From NCBI RefSeq assembly GCF_000829375.1, contig NZ_AP014624.1:3410001-3474000 (forward strand): 64,000 nt of DNA, read 5' to 3'. Within the stretch, counting starts at the first letter, position 1. Each line of letters starts with the position of its first letter. A model generated the notes under the pieces. The model ran no database searches, was not told the DNA's origin, and saw only the letters and a list, made by a program, of their open reading frames with translations. The position numbers and the translations under genes were made by a program. The stretch comes from Chryseobacterium sp. StRB126 (GTDB lineage: Bacteria > Bacteroidota > Bacteroidia > Flavobacteriales > Weeksellaceae). Positions 28,949 to 39,480 of the stretch are shown here, in pieces.

Positions 28949-31072
28949 ATGACGACCGTAGAATTTATACAGAAGCAGCTCGATATTTCTGAAAAGAGCA
29001 TCAACAATACTTTACAATTATTAGCAGAAGACTGCACCATTCCTTTTATTTCCCGTTACAGGAAAGATAAAACCGGAAATCTGGATGAAATCCAAATTGA
29101 ACAAATTGCCAAGATCAGTAAGCAGTTTGAAGAGATTGTAAAGAGAAAGGAATCTATTTTAAAGTCCATAGAAGAACAGGGGGCTTTGACTTCTGAACTG
29201 AAACAAAGAATTGAAGAAAGCTTTGATCTTCAGGAGCTGGAGGATTTATACCTGCCTTTTAAGAAACGTAAAAAGACCAAAGCAGATGCTGCTAAGGAAA
29301 AAGGACTGGAGCCTTTAGCCAAGATCATTATGAGCCAAAGGAACGATGATGTTCAGTTTTTAGCTTCAAAATATCTGAATAATGAGGTTCCTTCTGAGGA
29401 AGATGCACTGCAGGGAGCCAGAGATATCATGGCAGAATGGATCAATGAAAATATGTATGTCCGCAAGAATCTGCGTCGTTTGTTCCAACGTAAGGCTGTT
29501 GTTACTTCTAAAGTGGTGAAGGCTAAAAAAGAGGAAGAAGATGCTCAGAAGTTCTCGCAATATTTCGAATGGGAAGAAAACCTCAGCAGAACCCCTTCTC
29601 ACAGACTTTTGGCTATGCTGAGAGCAGAAGCAGAAGGTTTTGTGAAAACCAATGTGGGAATTGATAAGGAAGAGGCCATCGATTTTATTGAAAAAGCCAT
29701 CATTAAATCTAATAATGAAAGTTCTGAACAGATTGCTTTAGCGATCAAAGACAGCTATAAAAGACTTTTGGAACCTGCTATTTCTAACGAAGCCCTTCAG
29801 GAAGCTAAAGAAAAAGCAGATAAAAAAGCGATTGAAATTTTCTCTGAGAATTTAAGTCAACTCCTTTTAGCTCCGCCATTGGGAGAGAAAAGAATTCTGG
29901 CTATCGATCCGGGTTACAGAAGTGGCTGTAAAGTAGTTTGTCTGGATGAAAAGGGAGATCTTCTTCATAATGAAACCCTCTACCCTCACGCTCCACAGAA
30001 TGAATCCGGTATGGCGATGAAAAAGATCCGTTCTATGGTGAACGCTTACCATATTGAAGCGATTTCCATCGGAAACGGAACGGCAAGCCGTGAAACTGAA
30101 TTTTTCATCAAGAAAATTGCTTTTGATAAGCCTTTACAGGTTTTTGTGGTTTCCGAAGCCGGGGCCTCTGTGTATTCTGCCAGCAAAATTGCAAGAGATG
30201 AATTCCCAACCTACGATGTAACAGTTCGCGGTGCAGTTTCTATTGGAAGGAGACTTTCTGATCCGTTGGCTGAACTGGTAAAAATTGATCCTAAATCTAT
30301 TGGTGTTGGACAATATCAGCATGATGTGGACCAGACTCAATTAAAAAATGAACTGGATTCTACGGTGATGAAGTGTGTAAACTCTGTAGGAATCAATTTA
30401 AATACAGCTAGTAAATCATTACTAAGCTACGTTTCCGGAATTGGAGAGAAAATGGCTGAAAATATTGTGAATTACCGAGCCGAAAACGGAGCTTTTGAAG
30501 ACAGAAAACAACTTAAAAAGGTTCCAAGACTTGGAGAAAAAGCTTTTCAGCAGGCAGCAGCATTTGTAAGAATTGCCAATTCAAAAAATCCGCTGGATAA
30601 CTCTGCTGTTCATCCTGAAGCATATGGGATTGTAGAAAAAATGGCTAAAGATCTGGGTATTAAAACCAATGAACTGATAGCCAACAAAGAAAAGATTGCG
30701 CTGATAAAGCCTGAAAATTATATTACCGGAGACATCGGAATTCTTGGAATCAAAGATATTGTAAAGGAGCTTGAAAAACCAGGGCTGGATCCAAGAAAAG
30801 CAGCTAAGGTATTTGAATTCGATCCTAGTGTAAAAAGTATTAAAGATTTAAAAACAGGCATGATTCTTCCGGGAATCGTTAACAATATAACAGCTTTCGG
30901 TTGTTTTGTTGATCTTGGAATTAAAGAAAGCGGACTGGTTCACATTTCCCAGCTGAAGGATGGATTTGTATCGGATGTGAATGAAGTGGTGAAACTGCAT
31001 CAGCATGTGAGAGTAAAGGTAACGGAAGTGGATGAGGCAAGAAAAAGAGTGCAATTGAGCATGATTTTATAA
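28949..31072 (+). CDS. tex: Tex-family RNA-binding transcription accessory protein
   Basis: 707 residues, full length. The helical N-terminus contains FISRYRKDKTGNLDEIQI and LEDLYLPFKKRKKTKA. The YqgF-like RNase H fold starts at RILAIDPGYRSGCKVVCLD. A helix-hairpin-helix pair follows at LNTASKSLLSYVSGIGEKMAENIV and LKKVPRLGEKAFQQAAAFVRI, and an S1 domain closes the protein (GMILPGIVNNITAFGCFVDLG...HISQL). It binds nucleic acid and affects transcription. The tracrRNA lies immediately upstream; there is no functional link. Confidence 0.95.
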   Translation: MTTVEFIQKQLDISEKSINNTLQLLAEDCTIPFISRYRKDKTGNLDEIQIEQIAKISKQFEEIVKRKESILKSIEEQGALTSELKQRIEESFDLQELEDLYLPFKKRKKTKADAAKEKGLEPLAKIIMSQRNDDVQFLASKYLNNEVPSEEDALQGARDIMAEWINENMYVRKNLRRLFQRKAVVTSKVVKAKKEEEDAQKFSQYFEWEENLSRTPSHRLLAMLRAEAEGFVKTNVGIDKEEAIDFIEKAIIKSNNESSEQIALAIKDSYKRLLEPAISNEALQEAKEKADKKAIEIFSENLSQLLLAPPLGEKRILAIDPGYRSGCKVVCLDEKGDLLHNETLYPHAPQNESGMAMKKIRSMVNAYHIEAISIGNGTASRETEFFIKKIAFDKPLQVFVVSEAGASVYSASKIARDEFPTYDVTVRGAVSIGRRLSDPLAELVKIDPKSIGVGQYQHDVDQTQLKNELDSTVMKCVNSVGINLNTASKSLLSYVSGIGEKMAENIVNYRAENGAFEDRKQLKKVPRLGEKAFQQAAAFVRIANSKNPLDNSAVHPEAYGIVEKMAKDLGIKTNELIANKEKIALIKPENYITGDIGILGIKDIVKELEKPGLDPRKAAKVFEFDPSVKSIKDLKTGMILPGIVNNITAFGCFVDLGIKESGLVHISQLKDGFVSDVNEVVKLHQHVRVKVTEVDEARKRVQLSMIL

Positions 31073-31245
31073 GGATATTTTTTTCCATTAAGAGGTTTTG
31101 AAAGTATTAAGCCGAGCTTCGCTTTAAGGTATTTTGCTAATAAAAACCCTTGTTTTCTTTCTTAATAGAACTTAACATCTAAACTTACCTTAATGGTTAA
31201 ATAATTGCTTGATAAAATTTTAAAAAATCATTATTCATCAATTAA

Positions 31246-31890
<645 letters not shown>

Positions 31891-31895
31891 ATAAA

Positions 31896-31923
31896 ATCCG
31901 GCTTACAAAGCTGTAAGCCGGAC
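31896..31923. terminator. Bidirectional terminator
   Basis: Perfect 11-bp stem TCCGGCTTACA / TGTAAGCCGGA with a 4-nt loop between two converging genes. Confidence 0.75.
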
Positions 31924-31971
31924 TTATTTTCATCTTTCACAATAAAAATTCTAATCGCGGTAGAAATTTTA

Positions 31972-33543
31972 TCATTTATAATCTTTAGAACTTCTTTTAG
32001 GTTCTCTTACTTCCGGCCATTGTACCGGATTTCCTTTATCGTCTTTAGGCATTACCCTTTTTTCTCTGTTCGTAAATTCAGGATCTTCAGAAGCCATATA
32101 CGCTAATGCTGCTGTTAAGATCACATTGTTCTTCACCTCATCAAAAACGATTTTATCATACGTATCTTTTGTGGTATGCCAAGTATAACCGAAATAGCCC
32201 CAGTTCAATGAACCTAATGAAAATCCAGGAACTCCTGCTGCTACAAATGAAGCATGGTCTGATCCGCCACCGCCTGGCATTCCAGGGAAATCTGTCTTGA
32301 TATGGCTTCTTACCGCTTTCGGAACCCCATCCAGCCATTTTCCAATATAGTCATATGCTTTTACAAAACCCTGACCACTGATATTGACAACACGTCCGGT
32401 TCCGTTATCCTGATTGAATGCAGCTTGCGTTCCTTTAATAATCTGAGGGTTATCTGCTACAAAACCTCTTGAACCATTCAATCCCTGCTCTTCACTTCCC
32501 CAAAGCCCAATCACAATTGTTCTTTTATTATTGGGATAGTATTTTTTAAGAATTCTCATGGTTTCAAGCATTGTAAGCGTTCCTGTTCCGTTGTCTGTAG
32601 CTCCCTGAGCACCATCCCATGAGTCCAGGTGAGCGGAAAGAATGACATACTCATCCGGTTTTTCTTTCCCCTTAATCATACCGATCGTATTAAAGCTTTT
32701 TGCTTCAGGAAGTACCTTAGACTGAGCATCAATCTTAATTTTAGGCTGAGCGCCTTTCTCTGCCATTCTGTAAAGCATACCGTAATCTTCCACATCAATG
32801 TCTATCATTGGAATTTTAGATGTTTTTGCTCCGAAGATTCTGTTTGCTCCCATAATTCCAGTCCAATTTGAAATGGCAATTCCAGCTGCTCCTGCATTTT
32901 CAAGCGCTTCAGGAAGGGTATTATTATCATATCCAATATTCTTTACATACGCTGTAAAGTCTTTGGCTGCGTGATCTTTTTCTGCTTTAAGTTTTTCATA
33001 CAGTTCCGGGGTTGCAAACTCCTTGATCTGTTCATCAGAACGCCCTATCTTCTGGTATTGAGCCATCAGTACAATTTTTCCTTTTACAGAAGGAAGCCAT
33101 TTGTCAAATTCTGCTTTAGATGATACTTTTGGCAGAACAACCACCTCAGCTTCAACAGCCTTTTTGGTAGAAGGGCTCCAGGCCAGTTGAGTGGCTGACA
33201 AAGATTTTACTCTTGGGAATACCATATCTACGTGGGTAGTTCCTCTCTGCCATCCTTTCCAGGTTCCGAACTGTTGAAGGTTGGCATCAATTCCCCATGA
33301 ACGAAGCTTTTCAGCACTCCACTCATTAGCAGCAAGCATTTCCGGAGTTCCCACAAGACGTGGTCCTATTCCGTCCAGAAGTTCATAAGCCATCCCTTCA
33401 AGCTGGGAATTGTTGTTTACTTCATCTACAAAACTTTTTACGATTGGGTTAAGGTTCTCTTTCGGGTCTACCTTTACCTGAGCCCATGAAAATTGGGCAG
33501 CCAACATTACAGCCGATACTGCAAAAAATCTATTTATCCTCAT
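31972..33543 (-). CDS. Secreted M28-family metallopeptidase
   Basis: 523 residues from ATG 33543 (MRINRFFAVSAVMLAAQFSWAQ, a signal peptide); the frame runs 28 codons upstream without coding character. A PA domain occupies roughly residues 140-280. The M28 zinc sites are visible as LSAHLDSWDGAQGATDNGTG, WGSEEQGLNGSRG (catalytic Glu-Glu), FNQDNGTGR and GGGSDHASF. It is probably an aminopeptidase or carboxypeptidase acting on exported peptides. A single gene. Confidence 0.92.
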   Translation of the reverse strand: MRINRFFAVSAVMLAAQFSWAQVKVDPKENLNPIVKSFVDEVNNNSQLEGMAYELLDGIGPRLVGTPEMLAANEWSAEKLRSWGIDANLQQFGTWKGWQRGTTHVDMVFPRVKSLSATQLAWSPSTKKAVEAEVVVLPKVSSKAEFDKWLPSVKGKIVLMAQYQKIGRSDEQIKEFATPELYEKLKAEKDHAAKDFTAYVKNIGYDNNTLPEALENAGAAGIAISNWTGIMGANRIFGAKTSKIPMIDIDVEDYGMLYRMAEKGAQPKIKIDAQSKVLPEAKSFNTIGMIKGKEKPDEYVILSAHLDSWDGAQGATDNGTGTLTMLETMRILKKYYPNNKRTIVIGLWGSEEQGLNGSRGFVADNPQIIKGTQAAFNQDNGTGRVVNISGQGFVKAYDYIGKWLDGVPKAVRSHIKTDFPGMPGGGGSDHASFVAAGVPGFSLGSLNWGYFGYTWHTTKDTYDKIVFDEVKNNVILTAALAYMASEDPEFTNREKRVMPKDDKGNPVQWPEVREPKRSSKDYK

Positions 33544-33708
33544 AATGTATATTGATTGCATTAAAGATAAAAGAAATTGCGGAGATGATAAAGGAATTAA
33601 AGTAAAAAAGTCTTTAGACATCAGCATTTACATCCATTTTTGAAAAAAAATAAAATGATTACCATAATCTATTAATTTACCAATATGATATTCTTCATCT
33701 TTTTTTGA

Positions 33709-34860
33709 TCAAAAATCCGGTAACTTTTTGTTGATAAAAGTCTGCTCTTCTGTGGTAAGTAAAATTGTATTATTTTTATTTTCCTTTACGGAGATATTAT
33801 CCCAGATATCCTTATCAAAAGTTACTCTAGGAGTTAACTCTTTTTCATCTGATTTCTTAAATGTGTTATAAATAAGCTCTCTGCTGATTTTCCTCTCATG
33901 TTTAACTCCTTTATAGTAAGCAACATATTTATTGGCTTCAATCCTGCTCATAGCAGGAACGTATACTCCTCCGTTTTTGTAAAAATCAAAAGCAAGAATT
34001 GCATTTCCTAACTGATAATCAAACTCTTCACCACCTCCGGTTCTTCTTTTAACGATTGGGTGCTGATCCTGCAAATAATGAATTTCAAAGTAAGTAATGA
34101 CCTTATCAGCCTTATTATATTTCAATTCTCCCTTCATCTCAATTCCTAATCCTGACTTAATACTAAATGTGATTAGCTGCTCATTGCCCTGCTCGAAAAA
34201 TATCCATCCTGAATATTTTGATGCCTTATTTTTTATATGAGACAACGTTCTCTTCAACTCAAAATTAAAGAAATAATTTCCCATATATTCCTCAGAGAAT
34301 TTCTTTATTCCTTTTACAAAAATGCTATCTGACTTTAGATCTTTAAAATATTTCACATTATTCAGCTGCATTTGGAGGTTGCTATCAAAAGATTTGTTAG
34401 GGCTATAAAAATTAGTCTTGCTCCATAACTTTGTTTCGGCAATAACTAGAAAATGGATTTGGTTATTATCACTCCTTTTTTCTTTATAAGTAACATCATA
34501 AAGGGAAGGTTCACTATAATATCTTTTTTTGTAATTCTCGGCAACATCTTCAAAGATTTCTTTCAAATCTACTTTTTTCAGTTTTACTTCATCAATTTTT
34601 TTATATCCTCTTTTCAGCTTTACCGGAGAATAAAATTCCCGGATTGTTGTCTTTTGAAATCCCGACGCTGAAATTTCAAAGTTGACCGAACTTTGATCTA
34701 CGGGCGCAAACCCTTCTTCATTAGTATACACAATCTGGTGGTATAGGAGAATTCTTGCGCTAGGAATTGGTTTTCCATTTTCAGAATCTACTACCTGCAG
34801 TTTTTGCGCTGAAAAGAAATTAAAAAACAGAATAAACAGCCAATAGAAATGTTTCATCAT
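33709..34860 (-). CDS. Exported protein with carboxypeptidase-like regulatory domain
   Basis: 383 residues from the double ATG at 34860/34857; the signal is MKHFYWLFILFFNFFSAQ. Residues about 20-90 form a carboxypeptidase-regulatory or CNA-B-like beta sandwich (VVDSENGKPIPSARILLYHQ...NEEGFAPV), common at the start of Bacteroidota surface proteins. The remainder, rich in Lys and aromatic residues, is not recognised. The first 17 codons of the open frame, before the double ATG, are excluded. It is probably periplasmic or in the outer membrane. Confidence 0.75.
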   Translation of the reverse strand: MMKHFYWLFILFFNFFSAQKLQVVDSENGKPIPSARILLYHQIVYTNEEGFAPVDQSSVNFEISASGFQKTTIREFYSPVKLKRGYKKIDEVKLKKVDLKEIFEDVAENYKKRYYSEPSLYDVTYKEKRSDNNQIHFLVIAETKLWSKTNFYSPNKSFDSNLQMQLNNVKYFKDLKSDSIFVKGIKKFSEEYMGNYFFNFELKRTLSHIKNKASKYSGWIFFEQGNEQLITFSIKSGLGIEMKGELKYNKADKVITYFEIHYLQDQHPIVKRRTGGGEEFDYQLGNAILAFDFYKNGGVYVPAMSRIEANKYVAYYKGVKHERKISRELIYNTFKKSDEKELTPRVTFDKDIWDNISVKENKNNTILLTTEEQTFINKKLPDF

Positions 34861-35053
34861 ATTTCGAGTAATTGATATTCCTAAAATACAAACTATAAGG
34901 ATGACAAACACCCTGGAAGGGAAAATTTAATATTTGAAATAAAAAATAAAATCGATAGAGATGGGTTTATTTCAGGCTTTTCATTTTTTAATCGAAGCCT
35001 TTTATTTTTTGAGAAATTGTGTGCATCATGAGTAACCGGATGCGATACGGGCA

Positions 35054-35080
35054 TAAAAAAACCGGCTACAAAAGCCGGCT
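35054..35080 (-). terminator. Intrinsic terminator after the histone H1-like gene
   Basis: Stem AGCCGG / CCGGCT with a short loop and seven T on the minus strand, 10 nt past the stop. Confidence 0.8.
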
Positions 35081-35090
35081 AAAGGTTGAA

Positions 35091-35267
35091 TTACTTCTTA
35101 GATTCTTCTACAGAAACTTTTCTGAAATCCTTGAACAATTTGCTTAATTCTAAAGCTGATTTACGAGCTCTTGTACCAGCTGCTTTGTTTCCTTTTTCCG
35201 CTTGTTGGTTTGCCTCAGTTGTAAACGCTTCAAATTCTGCGTTGATTTTTTCAATTAGTTCTTTCAT
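35091..35267 (-). CDS. Histone H1-like small basic protein
   Basis: 58 residues from ATG 35267 (MKELIEKINAEFEAFTTEANQQ). Its central RARKSALELSKLFKDFRKVSVEESKK resembles the Hc1-like proteins widespread in Flavobacteriia. They are presumed to bind DNA as small nucleoid proteins. Unlike chlamydial Hc1 it lacks a long Lys/Ala tail. A single gene with its own terminator. Confidence 0.85.
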   Translation of the reverse strand: MKELIEKINAEFEAFTTEANQQAEKGNKAAGTRARKSALELSKLFKDFRKVSVEESKK

Positions 35268-35600
35268 TATATTTAAAAATTTAGGCTGCAAATATAGGTT
35301 TTATGGTGATTCCAGCCTAGTAGCAGAGAAAAAAGTTTGGGCAAAATGACTGAAATTTTAACATATTTCTACCCTTGAACCGATTTTTATCGATTTTCAG
35401 CCTGTGATTTTCCTAAAAATCCTCCTGAAATCCTTCATGGATCAAATTTCACCTAGTTCTTCCACATACATTTTCCTTCCTAATTTCTATTGTATTGGCA
35501 ACAAGTTCTGAAAGTTTTAAAATTTCTATTTCAAAACGAGCCATAAGCCGCCATTAATTCTTAGATTTTTATACTAAATTTTGAAAAACGACTTAACCCA

Positions 35601-36228
35601 TGTTCAAAAAAATATTTTTTTGGTACTTATATTACCATTCATGGCTCATTCTCAAAATAAAATCAGCTATAAAGTATATTATGATGAAAACCTTGCAAAG
35701 AATGGCTTAAAAGTACAGATAGATTATACATTGAAAAAGGCATCGGATACTTTATCTTTTTATTATGTCAATGAAAATTGGGGTGAGAATGACCTTTTTA
35801 AAAATCTTATTCTTTTATAGGAAGAAAACCCTGATATTAAGTTCGAAATCAAGCCTGAAAATAACCAAGTAAGGCTTCATCAGAAAAAAGGAACTCAATT
35901 TTCTTTGTTTTACCATATCAAACAAGATTTCACTGATCCTAATTATAAAATCTTCAACCGACCAAGAATTAACAACACCTTTTTTCATGTTTTAGGCAAG
36001 AGTCTTTTCATGGTTCCGTTCTCTTTTACAAAAATGCCGGATGAGTTTTTTCTTGAGTTTGTTCAGAAGTATCTGGATCAGGACATCTCCTATTCATTCC
36101 AAAAACATATTCTCAATGGTGAAGATATTGATCTTCCTAAAGAGAAATGGACAGACGGTTTTTCTTTCCAAATTACTGATGGAATTCCGCAATTGGAAAT
36201 GGAAAATAGTAAATATCTGATTGAATAA
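35601..36228 (+). pseudogene. Decayed exported-protein gene, possibly M61-like peptidase
   Basis: Three lesions are visible. The signal peptide starts at ATG 35601 (MFKKI) but continues only in the next frame (FLVLILPFMAHSQNKISYK), which one more T in the T7 run at 35614-35620 would restore. An in-frame TAG at 35818-35820 interrupts the reading. The product also jumps from an N-terminal beta domain (to about FSFTKMP) straight to a C-terminal tail (FVQKYLDQDISYSFQKHILNGEDI) with no metalloprotease HExxH in between. The two ends are reminiscent of M61-type glycyl aminopeptidases, which are about twice as long; this assignment is tentative. Confidence 0.6.
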
Positions 36229-36341
36229 ATTGGGGATAAATTACCTCATTAGCAACCTTCCGGAAATAGAAAATACAAAGCCCTCCAGCTATAATAAAAG
36301 ATAGATAGATATTGGAATTCTTTATTTTATCAACCTATGAA

Positions 36342-37763
36342 CTATTCTTCTTTTAGAATAAACTCATGGGCTTTCCTTCCTGTCTCTTCTAATAGATAAA
36401 GACTTTCAGGAGTAATTCTCTCCGCAAAGACCACCCGAAAATGGTGATCGTATTTATCTGTAAAAGAAAATGTGTTTCCCGGAGTGAATAAAACTTTATG
36501 TTCTTCACAATACTGATAAAATCTTTTCATATCCATATTTTCCGGCATCTGTGCCCAAATGCTATATCCTCCCTGTGGCCTATGAAAATATGAATCCTGT
36601 GGAAAACTTCTCCTTAAGACTTCCAACAGCTGGTTGGCCTGTTGATTTAACTTTTTACGAAATGATCGCAAATGTCTTTCGTAGCTGTTCTCCTGTAAAA
36701 GTTTCAAAATCAATTCCTGATAAAGTGGAGATACAGATCTGCCCAGAGCAAATCTTGTTCTTTCTGCCTTTGCATAAAATTTCCCAGCATAAAGCCACCC
36801 TAAACGAATCCCGGGAGCCAGCGTTTTCGAAAAAGAGGAATAGGTCATTACCCATCCTTTTTCATCAAAACTTTTAATGCTGGATGGTCTTTTTTCTTCA
36901 AAATAAAGGTCAGAATACATCTCATTTTCGATAATGCAGATCTGATAGTCTTCTGCAATTTCCAATACATTCTTTTTGGTTTCATCACTCATCATGATTC
37001 CGGTTGGATTATGGAAATTTGGGGTAACAATAAGGGCCTGGATATTGTTTTCAGCACAAACCTTTCGAAAATATTCAGTATCAAAACCATTTCTATAATG
37101 TACAGGGATCTCAATAACCTTCAGATCCAGATTGGCAATAACTTCCAGTATAGAAAATACACAGGGGCTGTCCACTGCTACAACGTCACCAGGCTTGGTT
37201 ACAGAACTTAATGCAATGGTTAATGCCTGTAGAGCGCCATCCGTAATAATAAGTTCATCAGGATTAAACCTGCAGCCATATATTCCCATTTGCTTTGCGA
37301 TCTGTTTTCTCAGTGCTTCAAGCCCGTTGGAAGGATAATACCTCAACAGAGAAGCTCCTTTTTCCCGGATCACTTCCTGCATAGTTCTTAAGATCAGTTT
37401 CTGCGGAATTAAAAGATCATCAGGCACCGCTGTATTAAAGGAACTCGATTCTGAAATTCTTTTGGAAGTCAGCAGTATATTCTTCATAAATTTTTCATCC
37501 CGCACCACTGGAGAAAACTTCGTTCTAGCCTCTGGAATATATTCGTCTCTTTTCTTTGCTACAAAATACCCGGAGCGTGGGCTGCTTTGAGCTAGACCTT
37601 TAATTATTAAATATTCAAAACCACTTTGTACTGAGCTAGTACTTAGATGATATCTTTTCTTTATTTCCCGGATAGACGGCAGTTTGTCACCAATCTGTAA
37701 AATTCCGTTACGGATCTGTTCTTCAATAATTGCTGTAAAAGCTTCGTATTTGTAGGTTTTCAT
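36342..37763 (-). CDS. MocR-type regulator (GntR HTH fused to aminotransferase)
   Basis: 473 residues. The winged helix at residues 1-70 has IGDKLPSIREIKKRYHLSTSSVQSGFEYL. The class I aminotransferase domain has YPSNGLEALRKQIAKQMG, TPNFHNPTGIMM and SSFSKTLAPGIRLGW with the PLP lysine. MocR proteins sense PLP or an amino compound and usually control a neighbouring gene; here the divergent GNAT gene at 37880, 117 nt away, is the likely target. Confidence 0.92.
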   Translation of the reverse strand: MKTYKYEAFTAIIEEQIRNGILQIGDKLPSIREIKKRYHLSTSSVQSGFEYLIIKGLAQSSPRSGYFVAKKRDEYIPEARTKFSPVVRDEKFMKNILLTSKRISESSSFNTAVPDDLLIPQKLILRTMQEVIREKGASLLRYYPSNGLEALRKQIAKQMGIYGCRFNPDELIITDGALQALTIALSSVTKPGDVVAVDSPCVFSILEVIANLDLKVIEIPVHYRNGFDTEYFRKVCAENNIQALIVTPNFHNPTGIMMSDETKKNVLEIAEDYQICIIENEMYSDLYFEEKRPSSIKSFDEKGWVMTYSSFSKTLAPGIRLGWLYAGKFYAKAERTRFALGRSVSPLYQELILKLLQENSYERHLRSFRKKLNQQANQLLEVLRRSFPQDSYFHRPQGGYSIWAQMPENMDMKRFYQYCEEHKVLFTPGNTFSFTDKYDHHFRVVFAERITPESLYLLEETGRKAHEFILKEE

Positions 37764-37879
37764 CGATTTATATCAATCTGTACCGAACAAATTTACAAAA
37801 TTACAATCTGTATCGGTTATATTTTCATCATCTGTACCCTTTCTGAATAGATTAAACTCATAATTTTGAAGAAAAAAGA

Positions 37880-38392
37880 ATGGAAATCATTTCAAAATTC
37901 ACCATAGGTTCAGACGAAGGAGTTGATGATCTTTTTACCGTCATCAAATCTTCTTTACATTCTACTTATAAAGATCATATTTCAGAGAAAAAGATCAAAC
38001 AATATGTTGAGGACTGGGACCCCAGAAAAATGATTAATGAACTAAACAATCTGTCTAACCAGCTAGTTATCACGTATGCAGATCAAAAACCTGCAGGTTA
38101 TGGCATTATAAAAAGTGGCTCCGGATATCCGGGTTCACCGGAAGGGAAAAGGTTTACAGAGCTTAGCTTTGTTATTCTTAAGGAATATGACACGCCTGAG
38201 ACCCGTGAATCTCTGTGGAAAAAATGTAAAGCAGCTGCCTCATTCACTGATGTCATATGGACCAACATCTTTACAGAGGATCCACTTCTTGAGTTTCTGA
38301 AAGAATCTGGTTTTGTTATTAAGGAAAATGCAAAAACAACACCTTTTCAGCTTCCGTCTTATATTATAGAAATGCAGGTTAGTAAAAATTAA
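37880..38392 (+). CDS. GNAT-family N-acetyltransferase
   Basis: 170 residues. The acetyltransferase fold is visible (LVITYADQKPAGYGIIKSG, LSFVILKEYDTPETRESLWKKCK, DVIWTNIFTEDPLLEFLKESGF), but the acetyl-CoA loop is atypical. It lies divergent from the MocR regulator, a usual MocR target arrangement. The substrate is unknown; an amine or amino acid is plausible from that context. Confidence 0.75.
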   Translation: MEIISKFTIGSDEGVDDLFTVIKSSLHSTYKDHISEKKIKQYVEDWDPRKMINELNNLSNQLVITYADQKPAGYGIIKSGSGYPGSPEGKRFTELSFVILKEYDTPETRESLWKKCKAAASFTDVIWTNIFTEDPLLEFLKESGFVIKENAKTTPFQLPSYIIEMQVSKN

Positions 38393-38486
38393 AGGATCTT
38401 CAATCAATACCAATCATAAAAACTATTGAAGGTAAATCTTAAAACCCAAAGATTTGCCTATCTTTGATTTTTATAATTCTGGAACA

Positions 38487-39398
38487 ATGAGTGATCAACT
38501 GGAAACCATAAAAGACTACTACAAACGTACCCGCAGAAATATTCTCGAAATATCTGATGCTGATCTTGAAACCGGAAAAACCCATTTCAATATCATTCCC
38601 CGAAAGTATTGTAGTTTTAAAAGTCCTTACAACAGACGCGATTATTATAAAATCTGTTTTATCATTGGAAAGGGAACAGCCCATTACGGATCTCATACCA
38701 CGTATGTTGACCGCCCTGTACTCTTCTTACCTTCACCTAATATCCCTTACACCTGGGAATGTGAAGATGATTTCCAGGAAGGGTTTTCATGCCTGTTTAA
38801 TCAGGAGTTTTTTAATGTAAATTCGGAATTTAACCTGTTTAAAAAGACTTCATTATTTAAAGAATGGAGTAAACCTTTTATATTTCTGGATGATGAACAG
38901 ATTCAACTGGCTACCATGTATTTTGAACAGATGTTCAAACTGAACCATTCCACTTATCCTTTCCGTTGCAGTGGCATTAAAAGTAATCTCGCTTCTGTTT
39001 TGCATCTTGCCCTCGAAAACCGTGTTGAAGATGTAAGCCTTAATGAACTTCCTGCCAATGTCCGCCTGTACAGACTGTTTGATGAGCTTCTGAACAAACA
39101 GTTTCCGCTGGATTCTCCTGCTTATCCTTTAGCTTTAAAAACAGCTTCTGATTTTGCAGATCATCTGAATGTACATGTGAACCATTTGAATTCATCCGTA
39201 AAATCGGTTACAAGCCTTACTACGACACAAATTATTAAAGAAAAAATATTTGAGGAGTCTAAAAATCTTCTAAAATATACAAATTGGGATATTGCACAGG
39301 TTGGCTATACGCTTGGCTTTGAACAGCCTTCCCATTTTAATAATTTTTTTAAAAAACATGCTGAAACATCTCCTTTGAAATTTAAAAATTCTTTCTAA
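38487..39398 (+). CDS. AraC-family transcriptional regulator
   Basis: 303 residues from ATG 38487 (MSDQLETIKDYY). The N-terminal sensor has SPYNRRDYYKICFIIGKG and the C-terminal double HTH has SDFADHLNVHVNHLNSSVKS and WDIAQVGYTLGFEQPSHFNNFFKKHAETSPLKF. It is a paralogue of 8655-9599. It lies 82 nt upstream of, and parallel to, an MFS efflux gene and probably activates it. Confidence 0.9.
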   Translation: MSDQLETIKDYYKRTRRNILEISDADLETGKTHFNIIPRKYCSFKSPYNRRDYYKICFIIGKGTAHYGSHTTYVDRPVLFLPSPNIPYTWECEDDFQEGFSCLFNQEFFNVNSEFNLFKKTSLFKEWSKPFIFLDDEQIQLATMYFEQMFKLNHSTYPFRCSGIKSNLASVLHLALENRVEDVSLNELPANVRLYRLFDELLNKQFPLDSPAYPLALKTASDFADHLNVHVNHLNSSVKSVTSLTTTQIIKEKIFEESKNLLKYTNWDIAQVGYTLGFEQPSHFNNFFKKHAETSPLKFKNSF

Positions 39399-39480
39399 AT
39401 ATTTGAATTTTGTAATTTTTGCTTTGTCTTTTAAAACTGAATTTTCTATTCTTGAAGTATTTTTGCATGGTAAAAAATGA

